DNA of 64,000 bases from Thiocapsa sp. KS1 (GTDB lineage: Bacteria; Pseudomonadota; Gammaproteobacteria; Chromatiales; Chromatiaceae): NCBI RefSeq assembly GCF_001499735.1, contig NZ_LN848257.1, positions 3,918,808 through 3,982,807 of the forward strand, written 5' to 3'. Each line of letters starts with the position of its first letter. Position 1 is the stretch's first letter. This document shows, one piece after another, positions 54,850 to 63,449 of the stretch. The position numbers and the translations under genes are program-made. A model generated the notes under the pieces. That model was not told the origin of the DNA and did no database searches. It saw only the letters and a list, made by a program, of their open reading frames with translations.

Positions 54850-55731
54850 ATGACCGAACCTGTCGGCTTCATCGGACTCGGCATCATGGGTCGGCCGATG
54901 GCCTTGAACCTGATCAAGGCCGGCTACGATCTCGTCGTCCATGCACGTCGGCCCGAGTCGATGGCGCCGCTGGCCGAGGCCGGTGCCCGGACGGCTTCGA
55001 GCCCGGCGGAGGTTGCCCGAGACGCGTCGATCGTCTTCACGATGGTTTCGGATACGCCGGATGTCGAAGAGGTGATCCTCGGCCCCGAGGGCGTCATCCA
55101 AGGTGTCCGACCCGGTGCGGTGGTGGTGGACATGAGCACGATCTCGCCATCCTCCACGCGGATGATGGCCGAGCGGCTCCGGGCCGCCGGGGCCGCGATG
55201 CTCGATGCCCCGGTCTCGGGCGGCGAGGCCGGAGCGAAGGCGGGTACCCTGTCCATCATGGTCGGGGGCGAGCCGGCCGCCTTTGCGCGGGTGCGGCCGC
55301 TGTTCGAGGCGATGGGCGGCAATATCGTGCACGTCGGCCCGAGCGGTGCCGGTCAGGTCTGCAAATCCTGCAACCAGATCGTCGTCGGCGCGACCATCGC
55401 CGGCGTCTCGGAGGCGGTCTTGCTGGCGCAGGCGAGCGGTGTGGATCCGCGCAAGGTGCGCGAGGCTCTGCTCGGCGGCTTTGCGGGCAGCCGTATCCTT
55501 GAGGTGCACGGCCTGCGGATGATCGAGGGCGATTACACGCCGGGGTTCAAGTCACGCCTGCATCGCAAGGATATGCGGATCGTGCTTGAGTCCGCACAGG
55601 AGTTGGGGATCTCCTTGACGACGGCGGCGTTGGTCGCGGAATGGCTGGACCTGCTGGTCGAGCGCGGATTGGGCGAGGAGGATTCAGCGGCTATCTTCGA
55701 AGTGATCCGGGGGGCTGTCGGCGAAGGATAA
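54850..55731 (+). CDS. garR: Tartronate-semialdehyde (2-hydroxy-3-oxopropionate) reductase
   Basis: A 293-residue 3-hydroxyacid dehydrogenase of the GarR/GlxR branch. The NAD(P) loop GFIGLGIMGRPMALNL, DAPVSGGEAGAKAGTLSIMVGG and the catalytic-lysine region GAGQVCKSCNQIVVG are intact. It would reduce tartronate semialdehyde to glycerate. Right behind glcEF this suggests the glycerate pathway for glycolate salvage, as needed after RuBisCO oxygenation; a glyoxylate carboligase would be required and is not in the window. The ATG at 54850 has GAGG upstream. Confidence 0.92.
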   Translation: MTEPVGFIGLGIMGRPMALNLIKAGYDLVVHARRPESMAPLAEAGARTASSPAEVARDASIVFTMVSDTPDVEEVILGPEGVIQGVRPGAVVVDMSTISPSSTRMMAERLRAAGAAMLDAPVSGGEAGAKAGTLSIMVGGEPAAFARVRPLFEAMGGNIVHVGPSGAGQVCKSCNQIVVGATIAGVSEAVLLAQASGVDPRKVREALLGGFAGSRILEVHGLRMIEGDYTPGFKSRLHRKDMRIVLESAQELGISLTTAALVAEWLDLLVERGLGEEDSAAIFEVIRGAVGEG

Positions 55732-55739
55732 ATCCTTCG
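55722..55739. terminator. Short hairpin between convergent garR and GGDEF/EAL genes
   Basis: CGAAGGAT (55722-55729) and ATCCTTCG (55732-55739) form a perfect 8-bp stem overlapping the garR stop, in a 12-bp gap between convergent genes. No T-run follows on either strand, so its strength as a terminator is uncertain. Confidence 0.4.
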
Positions 55740-55743
55740 GCGA

Positions 55744-58194
55744 TCAAAGCACGCCGTCGAACATGATCGGTGTGCCAGGTTGCTCAAGCTTGACCGGCTT
55801 GCTGAAATGGTACCCTTGGGCGTCGTCGACGCCGAGGCTCTTTAGAATCGCCAGGATCTCGGCGTTCTCCACGAACTCGGCGATGACGCGCTTACCCATG
55901 CCGTGGGCCATGTCCGTGATCGCCTTGACGAAGATCCGGTCTTCCGGATTCTTGACGATATCGCGAACGAAGGCCCCGTCGATCTTGACCTCGTCGACCG
56001 GAAGCTTGCGCAGGTAGGCATAGGACGCGTAACCGCTGCCGAAATCATCCAAGGCGAAACGACATCCCAACTCTTGCATGCCGCGCATCAAACGCGTGGC
56101 GTTGAGCAGGCTGTTGATCGCGGCGGTTTCGGTGACCTCGAAGGAGATCCGCTCGGGCGCGATGCGATGTCTTTCCAAGAGGTGTCGAAGGTCCGTCAGC
56201 AGCAAGGGATCATCCATTGCGCTGGCGGAGAGATTGATCGAGAGCCGCAGATCCGTCCGGGATTCCATGGCGGCGAGGGCATTGTCGATGACCCAGCGAT
56301 CGATCGCCTGGATCTGTCCGGTCCGCTCGGCCACCGGGATGAATCGATCCGGGTAGACCATTGCGTCGCGTGCGTCGCGCATTCGCAGCAGCACCTCCAT
56401 ATGGCGCAGCCGACCGGTCGCGATCTCGATGATCGGCTGCACGTGGAGCTCGAAGCGATTCTGGCTCAGCGCCTGATTGATCTGCTCGCGCCAGAGCACG
56501 CGGGCATCGAGCTGCTCTTTGCCCTGGTCTTCCTCGGAGAAGAGATACCAGCGGCCACGCCCCTTCTCCTTGGCCTGATACATGGCGAGGTCGGCATTGG
56601 CCATCAACTGGCCGATGTCGTTGCCTTGGCTCGGAAACATGACGATGCCGATACTCGCCGTGACCCTGTGGCGGCGCCCGTGCTCCTGGAGGCTGATGGA
56701 GCAGACCGCCTCTTGAACCGATTCGGCGCTGGCGAGGGCGTCGTCCTCCGTCGCCTCGGGCAGGACCAGCGCGAACTCGTCTCCGCCCAAGCGCGCGAGC
56801 AGGTCGCTGGTTTGGGTCACCTGTCTCAATTGCTCCGAGACGCGCTGCAACAGCGTATCGCCGACACGGTGGCCGCTCAGGTCGTTGACGTCCTTGAACT
56901 GATCGAGGTCCAGGAAGAGGAGGGCGCCTTGGTGGCCGAACCGGATGGTCTGATCGAGGATGCGCTCGAAGTCGTCGTTGAAGCGGCGTCGATTGAACAA
57001 CTGGGTCAAGGGGTCGTGATCGGCGAGCCAGACGAGCCGAGCTTCGGCCTGCTCGCGATCGTACTGGAGCAGCTCCATGCGGTCGGTGAGGCTGCCGACC
57101 GTATCGGTCATGAGATCGATCTCGTCGCGCAGCATGAGCGAATTCGATCGCCGGGGGAGCTGGCGGCGCAGATCGGAGTAGCGGTTTTCAGCCAGGAGGG
57201 GGATCACCGTGGCCAGATCCCTGAGGCGGTACAAGGGGCCTCTGATGATCAGCAGGAGCGATGAGCCCGAAAGGATCAGGCCCAGGATTCCGAGCAGGAC
57301 GCTCCCGATCGTGGCGGTGTGGATCGCTTCGCGCTGCGCGGTGACGTCGTTGATGACCAGGGCATCGATTCCGGCGGCGAGCGACGGGATGCGAAAGATC
57401 TCGAACCAGCCGTTACCATGCGGTATCAAGAGCGGCTCGTCGGAGACGTCGCCGCCCCTCAAGGCCGGTGTGGCCGAGCGCAGGACGGGCAGGGTGTCGT
57501 CCGGATAGGTGACGGCGGGGAACCGCAGGTAGTTCGAGCTGCCCGGATTCAAGACGTCGGCCGATCGGGTACTGTCGCTCCAACTCACGGCGACCTTGGC
57601 CCCGGTCAGTGCGTTGAAGGCCAGCAAGGCGTCGGCGAGCGAGCGGCCGAGGACCAGGTTGCCGGCGAAGGAGCCCTCCCAGAGCAGCGGGGTCGCCTTG
57701 TACTGGCGGCATTCGGGGCTGCACAGCAGGGCAGCGATCGCACGCTCGGGTGTCTGCAGCAACTCGGCGCGCAGGGCGTTCGGGATATCCTCTGCGCCGT
57801 CCGGCCAGAGGATGGCCGTGGTGCCGTCGGGTCTGATCCAATGCACCGATCGAATGTCCCACTCCAGATCGAGCATGGCTCCATTGGTCAACAACGCCTG
57901 CCGAATCTGATCGTCGGGGCTCGCCATGTCCGATGCGTTGCCGCCCAGCAAGGGCACCAGACTGGCCAGCTTCGACATCTCTTGCGTGCCCTCTTCGACG
58001 AGGGCGCGCAACTGACGCGCTTGCTGATCGCGCACGGCGCTCTGTTGAAGCTCGAACTGACTGGCGAGCTGGAAGTTCGCGATCAACGCAAGGGATGCGT
58101 TGACGAGCACGAGCGCAAGGGTCATTGCGATCAGTGCCTTCCAGCGCAGGCTCAGGTCGACCGACGGCCGCATCTCGGCGCTGGATGCGTCCAT
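55744..58194 (-). CDS. Membrane GGDEF/EAL cyclic-di-GMP protein with periplasmic sensor
   Basis: About 816 residues: membrane helix near 18-40, a roughly 260-residue periplasmic sensor region, a second helix (TIGSVLLGILGLILSGSSLLLII), a linker helix, then GGDEF and EAL domains. The GGDEF site RLGGDEFALVL is intact, but the RxxD inhibitory site reads QTSD, so product inhibition is probably lost. The EAL motif reads EVL; the other metal and catalytic positions appear kept (NLSASAMD, SFEVTE, ALDDFGSG, VDEVKIDG, EFVEN). Both synthesis and breakdown of c-di-GMP are therefore possible. The ATG at 58194, 8 bp after the porin stop, makes it the last gene of a three-gene operon. Confidence 0.92.
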   Translation of the reverse strand: MDASSAEMRPSVDLSLRWKALIAMTLALVLVNASLALIANFQLASQFELQQSAVRDQQARQLRALVEEGTQEMSKLASLVPLLGGNASDMASPDDQIRQALLTNGAMLDLEWDIRSVHWIRPDGTTAILWPDGAEDIPNALRAELLQTPERAIAALLCSPECRQYKATPLLWEGSFAGNLVLGRSLADALLAFNALTGAKVAVSWSDSTRSADVLNPGSSNYLRFPAVTYPDDTLPVLRSATPALRGGDVSDEPLLIPHGNGWFEIFRIPSLAAGIDALVINDVTAQREAIHTATIGSVLLGILGLILSGSSLLLIIRGPLYRLRDLATVIPLLAENRYSDLRRQLPRRSNSLMLRDEIDLMTDTVGSLTDRMELLQYDREQAEARLVWLADHDPLTQLFNRRRFNDDFERILDQTIRFGHQGALLFLDLDQFKDVNDLSGHRVGDTLLQRVSEQLRQVTQTSDLLARLGGDEFALVLPEATEDDALASAESVQEAVCSISLQEHGRRHRVTASIGIVMFPSQGNDIGQLMANADLAMYQAKEKGRGRWYLFSEEDQGKEQLDARVLWREQINQALSQNRFELHVQPIIEIATGRLRHMEVLLRMRDARDAMVYPDRFIPVAERTGQIQAIDRWVIDNALAAMESRTDLRLSINLSASAMDDPLLLTDLRHLLERHRIAPERISFEVTETAAINSLLNATRLMRGMQELGCRFALDDFGSGYASYAYLRKLPVDEVKIDGAFVRDIVKNPEDRIFVKAITDMAHGMGKRVIAEFVENAEILAILKSLGVDDAQGYHFSKPVKLEQPGTPIMFDGVL

Positions 58195-58202
58195 CGCGGG
58201 CC

Positions 58203-59396
58203 TCAAAATCGCACCGAGACGGAGGCAGCGAAGACATCCCACTCACGAACGAGGTCGCCGGGGTCGGGGTTCTCGCGAATCGACAAGGCATAGGTTCCGT
58301 CGTGCCGTTGAAATTCCAGACGGAACATGATGTTCGGGTCGAGGTCCCACCGCAGGCCCAGGGTCCAGATCTTGGAGAAGAAATCGGACCTCGGGGTGGT
58401 TCCCCCGGTCAGGTCGGATAACTCCCGACCGTCGCGATCGTGGCGGTTCGCAAAGCCTTCCTCGTAGCGTGTCATGATCTCGAGATTCGGGCGCAAGCGA
58501 TAAGCACCCTGTAGATAGTACCCCTCCAACACCTGATCTTCGAAGGGGAAATAGGGACCGAGATCGTTCCAGCGGGTGGGTGCGCGTGAGTATTCGGCCG
58601 AGATGGTCCAGTCCGCGGCGTTGTACTGGAATGACGCCACCCAGTCGAAGACGTTGATGGTGCCGGGGGTCAGGAAGGACTCCGGGTCCGCATCGAACTC
58701 CGTCTCGGTCAGGATGGCGCTCAAGCCCAGCTTGAGCTCGTCGGCCGGGGTCGAAAACCACAGGCTCCCGATCCCCCAGTTGATCCCCTCGGCGCTCAGA
58801 TCGCCTTCCACGTCGTCGCCGAGATAGGCCCATTCCACGTTGTCGTCGATCACGGACTGCCCGACACCGAGGTTCAGAGAGAGATTGCCCTGCTCCAGGT
58901 AACGGTCGCCGTAGAACATGATGCCGTCATACGACAAGAGTGCGTTGCGAATCTTGTCATAGTAGATGACTTGCGGAAGAAAGATGCTCGGGCGCGTGAA
59001 AGGAACATCGCGCGTCTCGTTGTAGAGTCCGAATGGATTCTTGATGCGTCCGAGGCGCACCCCGAGACGCCGCTCGGTATCGGAGATCGGCGTGAAGTCC
59101 ACCAGTCCATAGTCCAGGGACGGTGTACCGTCGTACATCTCTCCGGCCCGCCGAACCAAGAGCTGACCCGAAAACAGTAGACTCGGAGTGCTTTGGTAGG
59201 ACGCATTCAGACCGATCTCGGTGAAGTCGAAAGAGGTGCCGGGGCTATTGCCGAAATAGTTGTTGTCGGTCGACTTGAGGACGGCCTGACTGGCGAAGCC
59301 GTGGACCTGCAGCTTGCCGTCGACGAGCTCAAGTGCGGGAGCCCTGCTCGGGGCAAGACAGGTCAGCAACGCGGCGACACAGAGGCGAGTACGCAT
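58203..59396 (-). CDS. Outer-membrane porin-like beta-barrel protein
   Basis: About 397 residues with a signal peptide (MRTRLCVAALLTCLAPSRAPA) and a beta-barrel composition: LQVHGFASQAVLKSTDNNYFG, GRIKNPFGLYNETRDVPFTRPSIFLPQ, and a C-terminal strand ending in Phe (FAASVSVRF), the usual outer-membrane insertion signal. It resembles porins encoded beside diguanylate cyclases in other gammaproteobacteria. The ATG at 59396 lies 1 bp after the PstS-like stop. Substrate unknown. Confidence 0.85.
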   Translation of the reverse strand: MRTRLCVAALLTCLAPSRAPALELVDGKLQVHGFASQAVLKSTDNNYFGNSPGTSFDFTEIGLNASYQSTPSLLFSGQLLVRRAGEMYDGTPSLDYGLVDFTPISDTERRLGVRLGRIKNPFGLYNETRDVPFTRPSIFLPQVIYYDKIRNALLSYDGIMFYGDRYLEQGNLSLNLGVGQSVIDDNVEWAYLGDDVEGDLSAEGINWGIGSLWFSTPADELKLGLSAILTETEFDADPESFLTPGTINVFDWVASFQYNAADWTISAEYSRAPTRWNDLGPYFPFEDQVLEGYYLQGAYRLRPNLEIMTRYEEGFANRHDRDGRELSDLTGGTTPRSDFFSKIWTLGLRWDLDPNIMFRLEFQRHDGTYALSIRENPDPGDLVREWDVFAASVSVRF

Positions 59397-59397
59397 C

Positions 59398-59835
59398 TCA
59401 ACGCACCTCCAAGACGCGAATGCTCGGATTCTCGACCGGCCCGTCTGCATATCCGATTGCTCCCGGCGTGGTTGCGACACGATCGAGCATCTCCTGCTCG
59501 CTCGACACCGTGGTCGGTGCCTGCCCTGTCCCGGAGAAGATCTGTCGATCCCAAACGCGGCGAAGCTGATAGGGATAGAGTCCGAGGACCTCGTTGGAGA
59601 ACCGATTGTGAAGCGCGTTGTTGTCGGGCAGCACGAAGACCTTCACGAGAGTCCCGTTGGGCCAGTTCTTGAGACGCATCGTGAAGAAAAGTCTTGCCTC
59701 GTTGCGCGTCAAGGTCTCGACACCCGTGTCCCCGTGAGCAATCAAGTCCTGCGGACATGCATGCACCGATGCGCAGCCCAAGCCCAAGCCGAGCAAGAGT
59801 CTCAAAATGTTGCGGAACGACCGTCGGGAGATCAA
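59398..59835 (-). CDS. PstS-like phosphate/solute-binding protein, short
   Basis: A 145-residue exported protein with a signal sequence (RLLLGLGLGCASVHACPQ). The mature part has the PstS-like pattern LTRNEARLFFTMRLKNWPNGTLVKVFVLPDNNALHNRF followed by SSEQEMLDRVATTPGAIGYADG. That corresponds to one half of a normal periplasmic-binding protein (about 320 residues), so it is a short single-lobe form. As the first gene before a porin and a GGDEF/EAL protein, it may be the ligand-sensing part of a c-di-GMP signalling unit. Confidence 0.82.
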   Translation of the reverse strand: MISRRSFRNILRLLLGLGLGCASVHACPQDLIAHGDTGVETLTRNEARLFFTMRLKNWPNGTLVKVFVLPDNNALHNRFSNEVLGLYPYQLRRVWDRQIFSGTGQAPTTVSSEQEMLDRVATTPGAIGYADGPVENPSIRVLEVR

Positions 59836-60429
59836 GGCGTGTTCCAGAAGTCCTGAATCGACTCATCCATCGCGGGTGCACTCGGAAGTGTAGGCCCCGC
59901 GCCGAGGTCCTGAAAGCGCCGATGGAGGCTCCGTGGAGCGTCGCGATCCGTTGGACCGCGGCCAGGCCCCCGCCTTCCAACACCGATGCTGCGCCGATCC
60001 TGCCCCATTGGCCGTTGGTCGGGCGTCGATAGTCTTATCTGGGCGTCTGCGTATCGCAACCTCGTCATGATCTGCGCCATGATCGACGGCGGAGGCGGGA
60101 GGCCTCGACCGGTGTCGGAGGGAGGAAACGACGTCCGCAGTCTAAGCGGCGCAAGCCCGGATACACAAGGGCCAAGTCGGGCCAAGTCGGCGCCGCGGAG
60201 GGCTGATCCAGTGAATCCGTATTTGACGCGATGTCACGGAATGTTGTTGGTGTGATAGCCTTCGATGCGAAACGATGGACGATCTCGGGGCGCGCATTCC
60301 TGTGGACGCACCCTTTCGGCGGGTTGGCGCGCGGTCGGGACCTCGTCTATCTTTACTGCTCATCCGTGCATTTCGCTCGCCGGCTGCCCGCGGCCGTGCG
60401 ACATGGACCTGTAACCTGGGGAAGTTTGC
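59836..60429. other. Intergenic region without a supported gene
   Basis: This 594-bp stretch separates divergent operons and should hold promoters for both. Open frames on either strand lack protein-like composition or a ribosome site. A 10-bp unit GGGCCAAGTC is repeated in tandem near 60168-60190. I see no RNA gene. Confidence 0.6.
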
Positions 60430-61254
60430 ATGAGCTTGAGTGCATCGGGGTCTGCGAGTCTTGGGGGATCCTCCGACGGGAACGAGCCCTACTTCCGCTT
60501 CGCCTGCGTCTCGGAAGGCTCGGATCTGGCGACCGTCTTCGGAATTCGTTATCAGGTCTACTGTGTCGAGCGGGGGTTCCTGCCCGAAGACGACTATCCG
60601 GCACAGTTGGAGTCGGACGATTTCGACGCGCACGCCCTGCACATCCTTGCGACCCATCGTGCGGGTCATCCCGCGGGTACGGCACGGCTGGTGATGAGCT
60701 CCCCGCTCGGTTTCCCCGCCATGGAGCACTGTGTCTTCTCGGAAGAATTCGCCTTCCTGAATGATCCCGAGCATCCATCGTTGGCCAGTTTCGGCGAGGT
60801 CTCTCGTCTCGCGGTCTCCAAGGCCTTCCGCAGGCGCGAGGGCGACACCCCGTACGGTGGTCCGCCGCGGGAGGACCCGGCACCGAGGGAAGGTGCCGAT
60901 ATCCTCGCGTTCGCGCCTCCGCGGAACACGCCGGAGATCCTGATGGGGATCTGCCGGGTGCTTTATCATCAGAGCAAGCGACGCGGGATCACCCATTGGG
61001 TGTTTGCCATGGAGCGAAGCCTGTACGTCCTGCTTAAACGAATGGGCTTCAATTACACTCCGGCCGGCCCGGAAACCGATTATTACGGCCCCGTACGGCC
61101 CTATGTCGTCAGTATCGATGCACTCGAAAAAGGGGTTTATCGGGCCTCGCCCGCCACGTATGCATACATGGTCAAGGGCCTCGAGCCGGCCCTCATGCCG
61201 GCTATCCCGCAGAGCCCCGACGCAAGCTGGCAGTCGGTCGGCTCTGCGGCTTGA
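60430..61254 (+). CDS. PEP-CTERM/exosortase system-associated acyltransferase
   Basis: A 274-residue GNAT/autoinducer-synthase-fold protein. FGIRYQVYCVERGFLPEDDYP is the LuxI-like N-terminal signature, followed by TARLVMSS, FGEVSRLAVSKAFRRR and ILMGICRVLYHQSKRRGITHWVFAMERSLYVLLKRMGF. The family is defined by co-occurrence with exosortase and PEP-CTERM proteins and probably makes a fatty-acyl product. No exosortase or PEP-CTERM substrate is encoded in this window. It faces the frameshifted ligase gene convergently, 66 bp apart. Confidence 0.87.
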   Translation: MSLSASGSASLGGSSDGNEPYFRFACVSEGSDLATVFGIRYQVYCVERGFLPEDDYPAQLESDDFDAHALHILATHRAGHPAGTARLVMSSPLGFPAMEHCVFSEEFAFLNDPEHPSLASFGEVSRLAVSKAFRRREGDTPYGGPPREDPAPREGADILAFAPPRNTPEILMGICRVLYHQSKRRGITHWVFAMERSLYVLLKRMGFNYTPAGPETDYYGPVRPYVVSIDALEKGVYRASPATYAYMVKGLEPALMPAIPQSPDASWQSVGSAA

Positions 61255-61320
61255 GTGCTTTCGGAGTTGCGACGGATGCGAGCCTCTCGGGCGAGAGGAT
61301 CACCTCGCGGCGGCGCAGGG

Positions 61321-62747
61321 TCAGGTCGCATCGAGGTAGCGAAATTTTCGCTCGTAATCGAGGGTTCTGCCGAACGGAAAATCGTCGTAGCCCCAGACCT
61401 CGAGGCGATCGCGCGGAAGGGACTCAGGGCCCGGAAGGAAAGCCGCCAAACCTGCTGCGACCTCGTTTTCATGCCCTGTCGAACCTTCTCGCATCTGAAC
61501 ATGGAAACGCGTTCCGGTGTCCCCGTGCTCGACCCGAAAGGCACCGCTCAAATGATCTGCGAGGGATGGCTCCAGGTAGAGTGCGTCCTTGATGTCGAGC
61601 AGGGTGCGTCCGTCGGGTAGCACATCCTTTTCCCGCCCCGCCAAGGCGATCATCGGCAGCTTCGGGATGTCGATGCCGTCCCCCCGGCGCGCTGCAGGGC
61701 GTGGGCAGTCTCCGTAGTGTTCACCATCCTGGCGCGGTCACCCGTCCGATAGCGGATGAGCGGAAGCACCGAGGAAGGGTCGAGTGTCGATAGGGTCAAG
61801 GCACCGAAACCGTTCGCATCGGGCTCGAGAACCTCGACGAAGATCCGCATCGGATCGTAGACGAACAAAAGCGGCGGGACCCGGCCTGGCCAATCGCCGA
61901 TCCCCGGCATCAGGACATCCCGTCGTCGATACGCCAGTTGCCGGAGGCGGACCGTTTCCCGCGTCTCGAAGAAAAGATTCAGGCCGATCTCGCCCACGCC
62001 CATCGAAGAGCCGACCAGCCCCCGCGTCCAGCCATCGGGATCCTGTCCGAGCCGACTCGCGACATAGTGACGGAATGCCTCCCCGAAGGTCTCCTCGCCG
62101 AGGATGACATGGATCTTGAAGCGTCCCCACTCAAGCCCCGTCTCCCGACCATGATCCAGGATGCGTTTGCAGAAGAGCGGATCGGTCACGAGGACGGTCT
62201 GGTCGTAGCGGGGGGAGAACTGCTCCATCAAGGCGCACACCATATCCTCGCGCACGCTGGTCTCGGCAACCGTGACGGTCGAGCAGGAAAAGCGTACCCC
62301 CATGGGGAGCGCATTGATCAGGAGGGTGCGATAGCGATCGGTCCCGAAGGCGTATTCCATCGCCAGCTCGATCGCCTTGGCCGCGCGCTTGGTTTGTCGA
62401 TGGGTGGAGAGACCGAAGGCAAACCGCCCGCCCTGCCCGGAGCTGGTCAGGACGCCGGCCAGGGCGCCGAGCTGTCCGCCGACGCAGAGTCGATCGATCG
62501 GGATGCTGCCGAAGACGTCCTGCTTTTCGAGGACGGGGCAAAGTGCCCTGAAGTCGGCCATGGTGCGGATGCGCTCCGGAGCGATGCCGCGAGTCTTCAG
62601 GATGTCGGCGTAGGCAGGTACATGGTGCGCGACGCGACGAAACTGCTCGATGAGACGTCGGGAGCCGGCTTGAGCGAGCGCCGCGGCATCCACGCGCTCC
62701 ATCGCCGTGAGCTGCCAGCGCCGCATGAGCTTGTCCAGTGCTCTCAT
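61321..62747 (-). pseudogene. CapK/phenylacetate-CoA-ligase-like adenylating enzyme, frameshifted
   Basis: Two overlapping frames make one ligase of about 475 residues. The first (62747 down to 61650) runs from MRALDKLMRRWQL through GVLTSSGQGGRFAFG (adenylate-binding loop) and LIRYRTGDRARM and ends in unrelated residues after ALQRAGG. The second begins IDIPKLPMIALAGREKDVLPDG, the expected next part of PaaK/CapK-type ligases, and runs to 61321. The break is at a run of six G on the coding strand (61680-61685); seven or four G would restore the frame. It may be a real lesion, slippage-dependent expression, or a base-calling error. The mate at 60430 may use its acyl-adenylate or acyl-CoA. Confidence 0.8.
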
Positions 62748-62782
62748 CGCATTCGACCCGATAGACTTGATTGCAGCCGCGT

Positions 62783-63100
62783 TTACTCGTAGACGGAGGT
62801 CGCTATGCCGTTCATGACGACGACCCTCGCGACACCGGCTGCACCGAGCGGACACATGTAATTGATGATGGCGACGGTGCGCGTGTTGCTGCGCGCCTCT
62901 TCGGACATCAGCATGACGGAGCCGTCGCCCGGCGAGTTTCCCGGGACACAACCGCAGCGCGCCAGGTCATCGGTCGACATCCCCGGCGCGAATGTACAGA
63001 CGTCGGGGCGCCTGCTCTGCGGTGCGGATCGGCAGCCGGACAACACGAGCACGCCGAGGAGCATGGCGATCGCCGCGGGGTGGATCACGCCCATGCGCAC
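62783..63100 (-). CDS. Small lipoprotein with four mature cysteines, function unknown
   Basis: A 105-residue protein with a lipoprotein signal ending in lipobox LSGC (about residue 23). The mature part has further cysteines (VCTFAPG, RCGCVPG, NYMCPLG) that could form disulfides. I recognise no family. It lies 35 bp upstream of the ligase start on the same strand. Confidence 0.72.
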   Translation of the reverse strand: MRMGVIHPAAIAMLLGVLVLSGCRSAPQSRRPDVCTFAPGMSTDDLARCGCVPGNSPGDGSVMLMSEEARSNTRTVAIINYMCPLGAAGVARVVVMNGIATSVYE

Positions 63101-63160
63101 GTTCGGATCCGGCGGCGCGCCCGGTCGGCGGCGAGGTGGTCGGACACGCCGATGACCCCG

Positions 63161-63346
63161 TTACTCCGATTCGACCAAGGTCACGGAGGAGCGCAGTGCC
63201 GCGAGGATGAGGCGGCGCGCCGCCTGCTCGTCGAGGTCGGGCACGTCCCACGCCATGATGCGGCAGTATTTGCGAACCAGGTGACGGACATCGTCCTCGA
63301 GCTCCTGCGCGTAACGTCCCATCTCGACTTCTTCGATCGTTGCCAT
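63161..63346 (-). CDS. Small acidic helical protein, function unknown
   Basis: A 61-residue protein, acidic and predicted helical (EEVEMGRYAQELEDDVRHLVRKYC, DLDEQAARRLILAALRSSV). I believe it is real because a near-perfect Shine-Dalgarno (GGGAGG) lies five bases before the ATG and codon use is like its neighbours. No family recognised. Confidence 0.6.
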   Translation of the reverse strand: MATIEEVEMGRYAQELEDDVRHLVRKYCRIMAWDVPDLDEQAARRLILAALRSSVTLVESE

Positions 63347-63401
63347 GTCGACCTCCCGATGACGTGCCTGAAGGCTTTGCGTTGACTCGCTGGATGTGAC
63401 C

Positions 63402-63432
63402 GGGACGATGCCGATCCGATCGGCATCGTCCC
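63402..63432. terminator. Strong 15-bp hairpin between two minus-strand genes
   Basis: GGGACGATGCCGATC (63402-63416) pairs perfectly with GATCGGCATCGTCCC (63418-63432) around a single base, 18 bp past the stop at 63450. It is probably a terminator of the 63450 gene, although no T-run follows on the minus strand. Confidence 0.55.
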
Positions 63433-63449
63433 GAGGCGGGCGCCGATGA

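Noticed and set aside
60160..60195. Possible direct-repeat array (GGGCCAAGTC units)
   Set aside because: Only two copies of 10 bp and no spacers; not a CRISPR. No CRISPR array is visible anywhere in the window.
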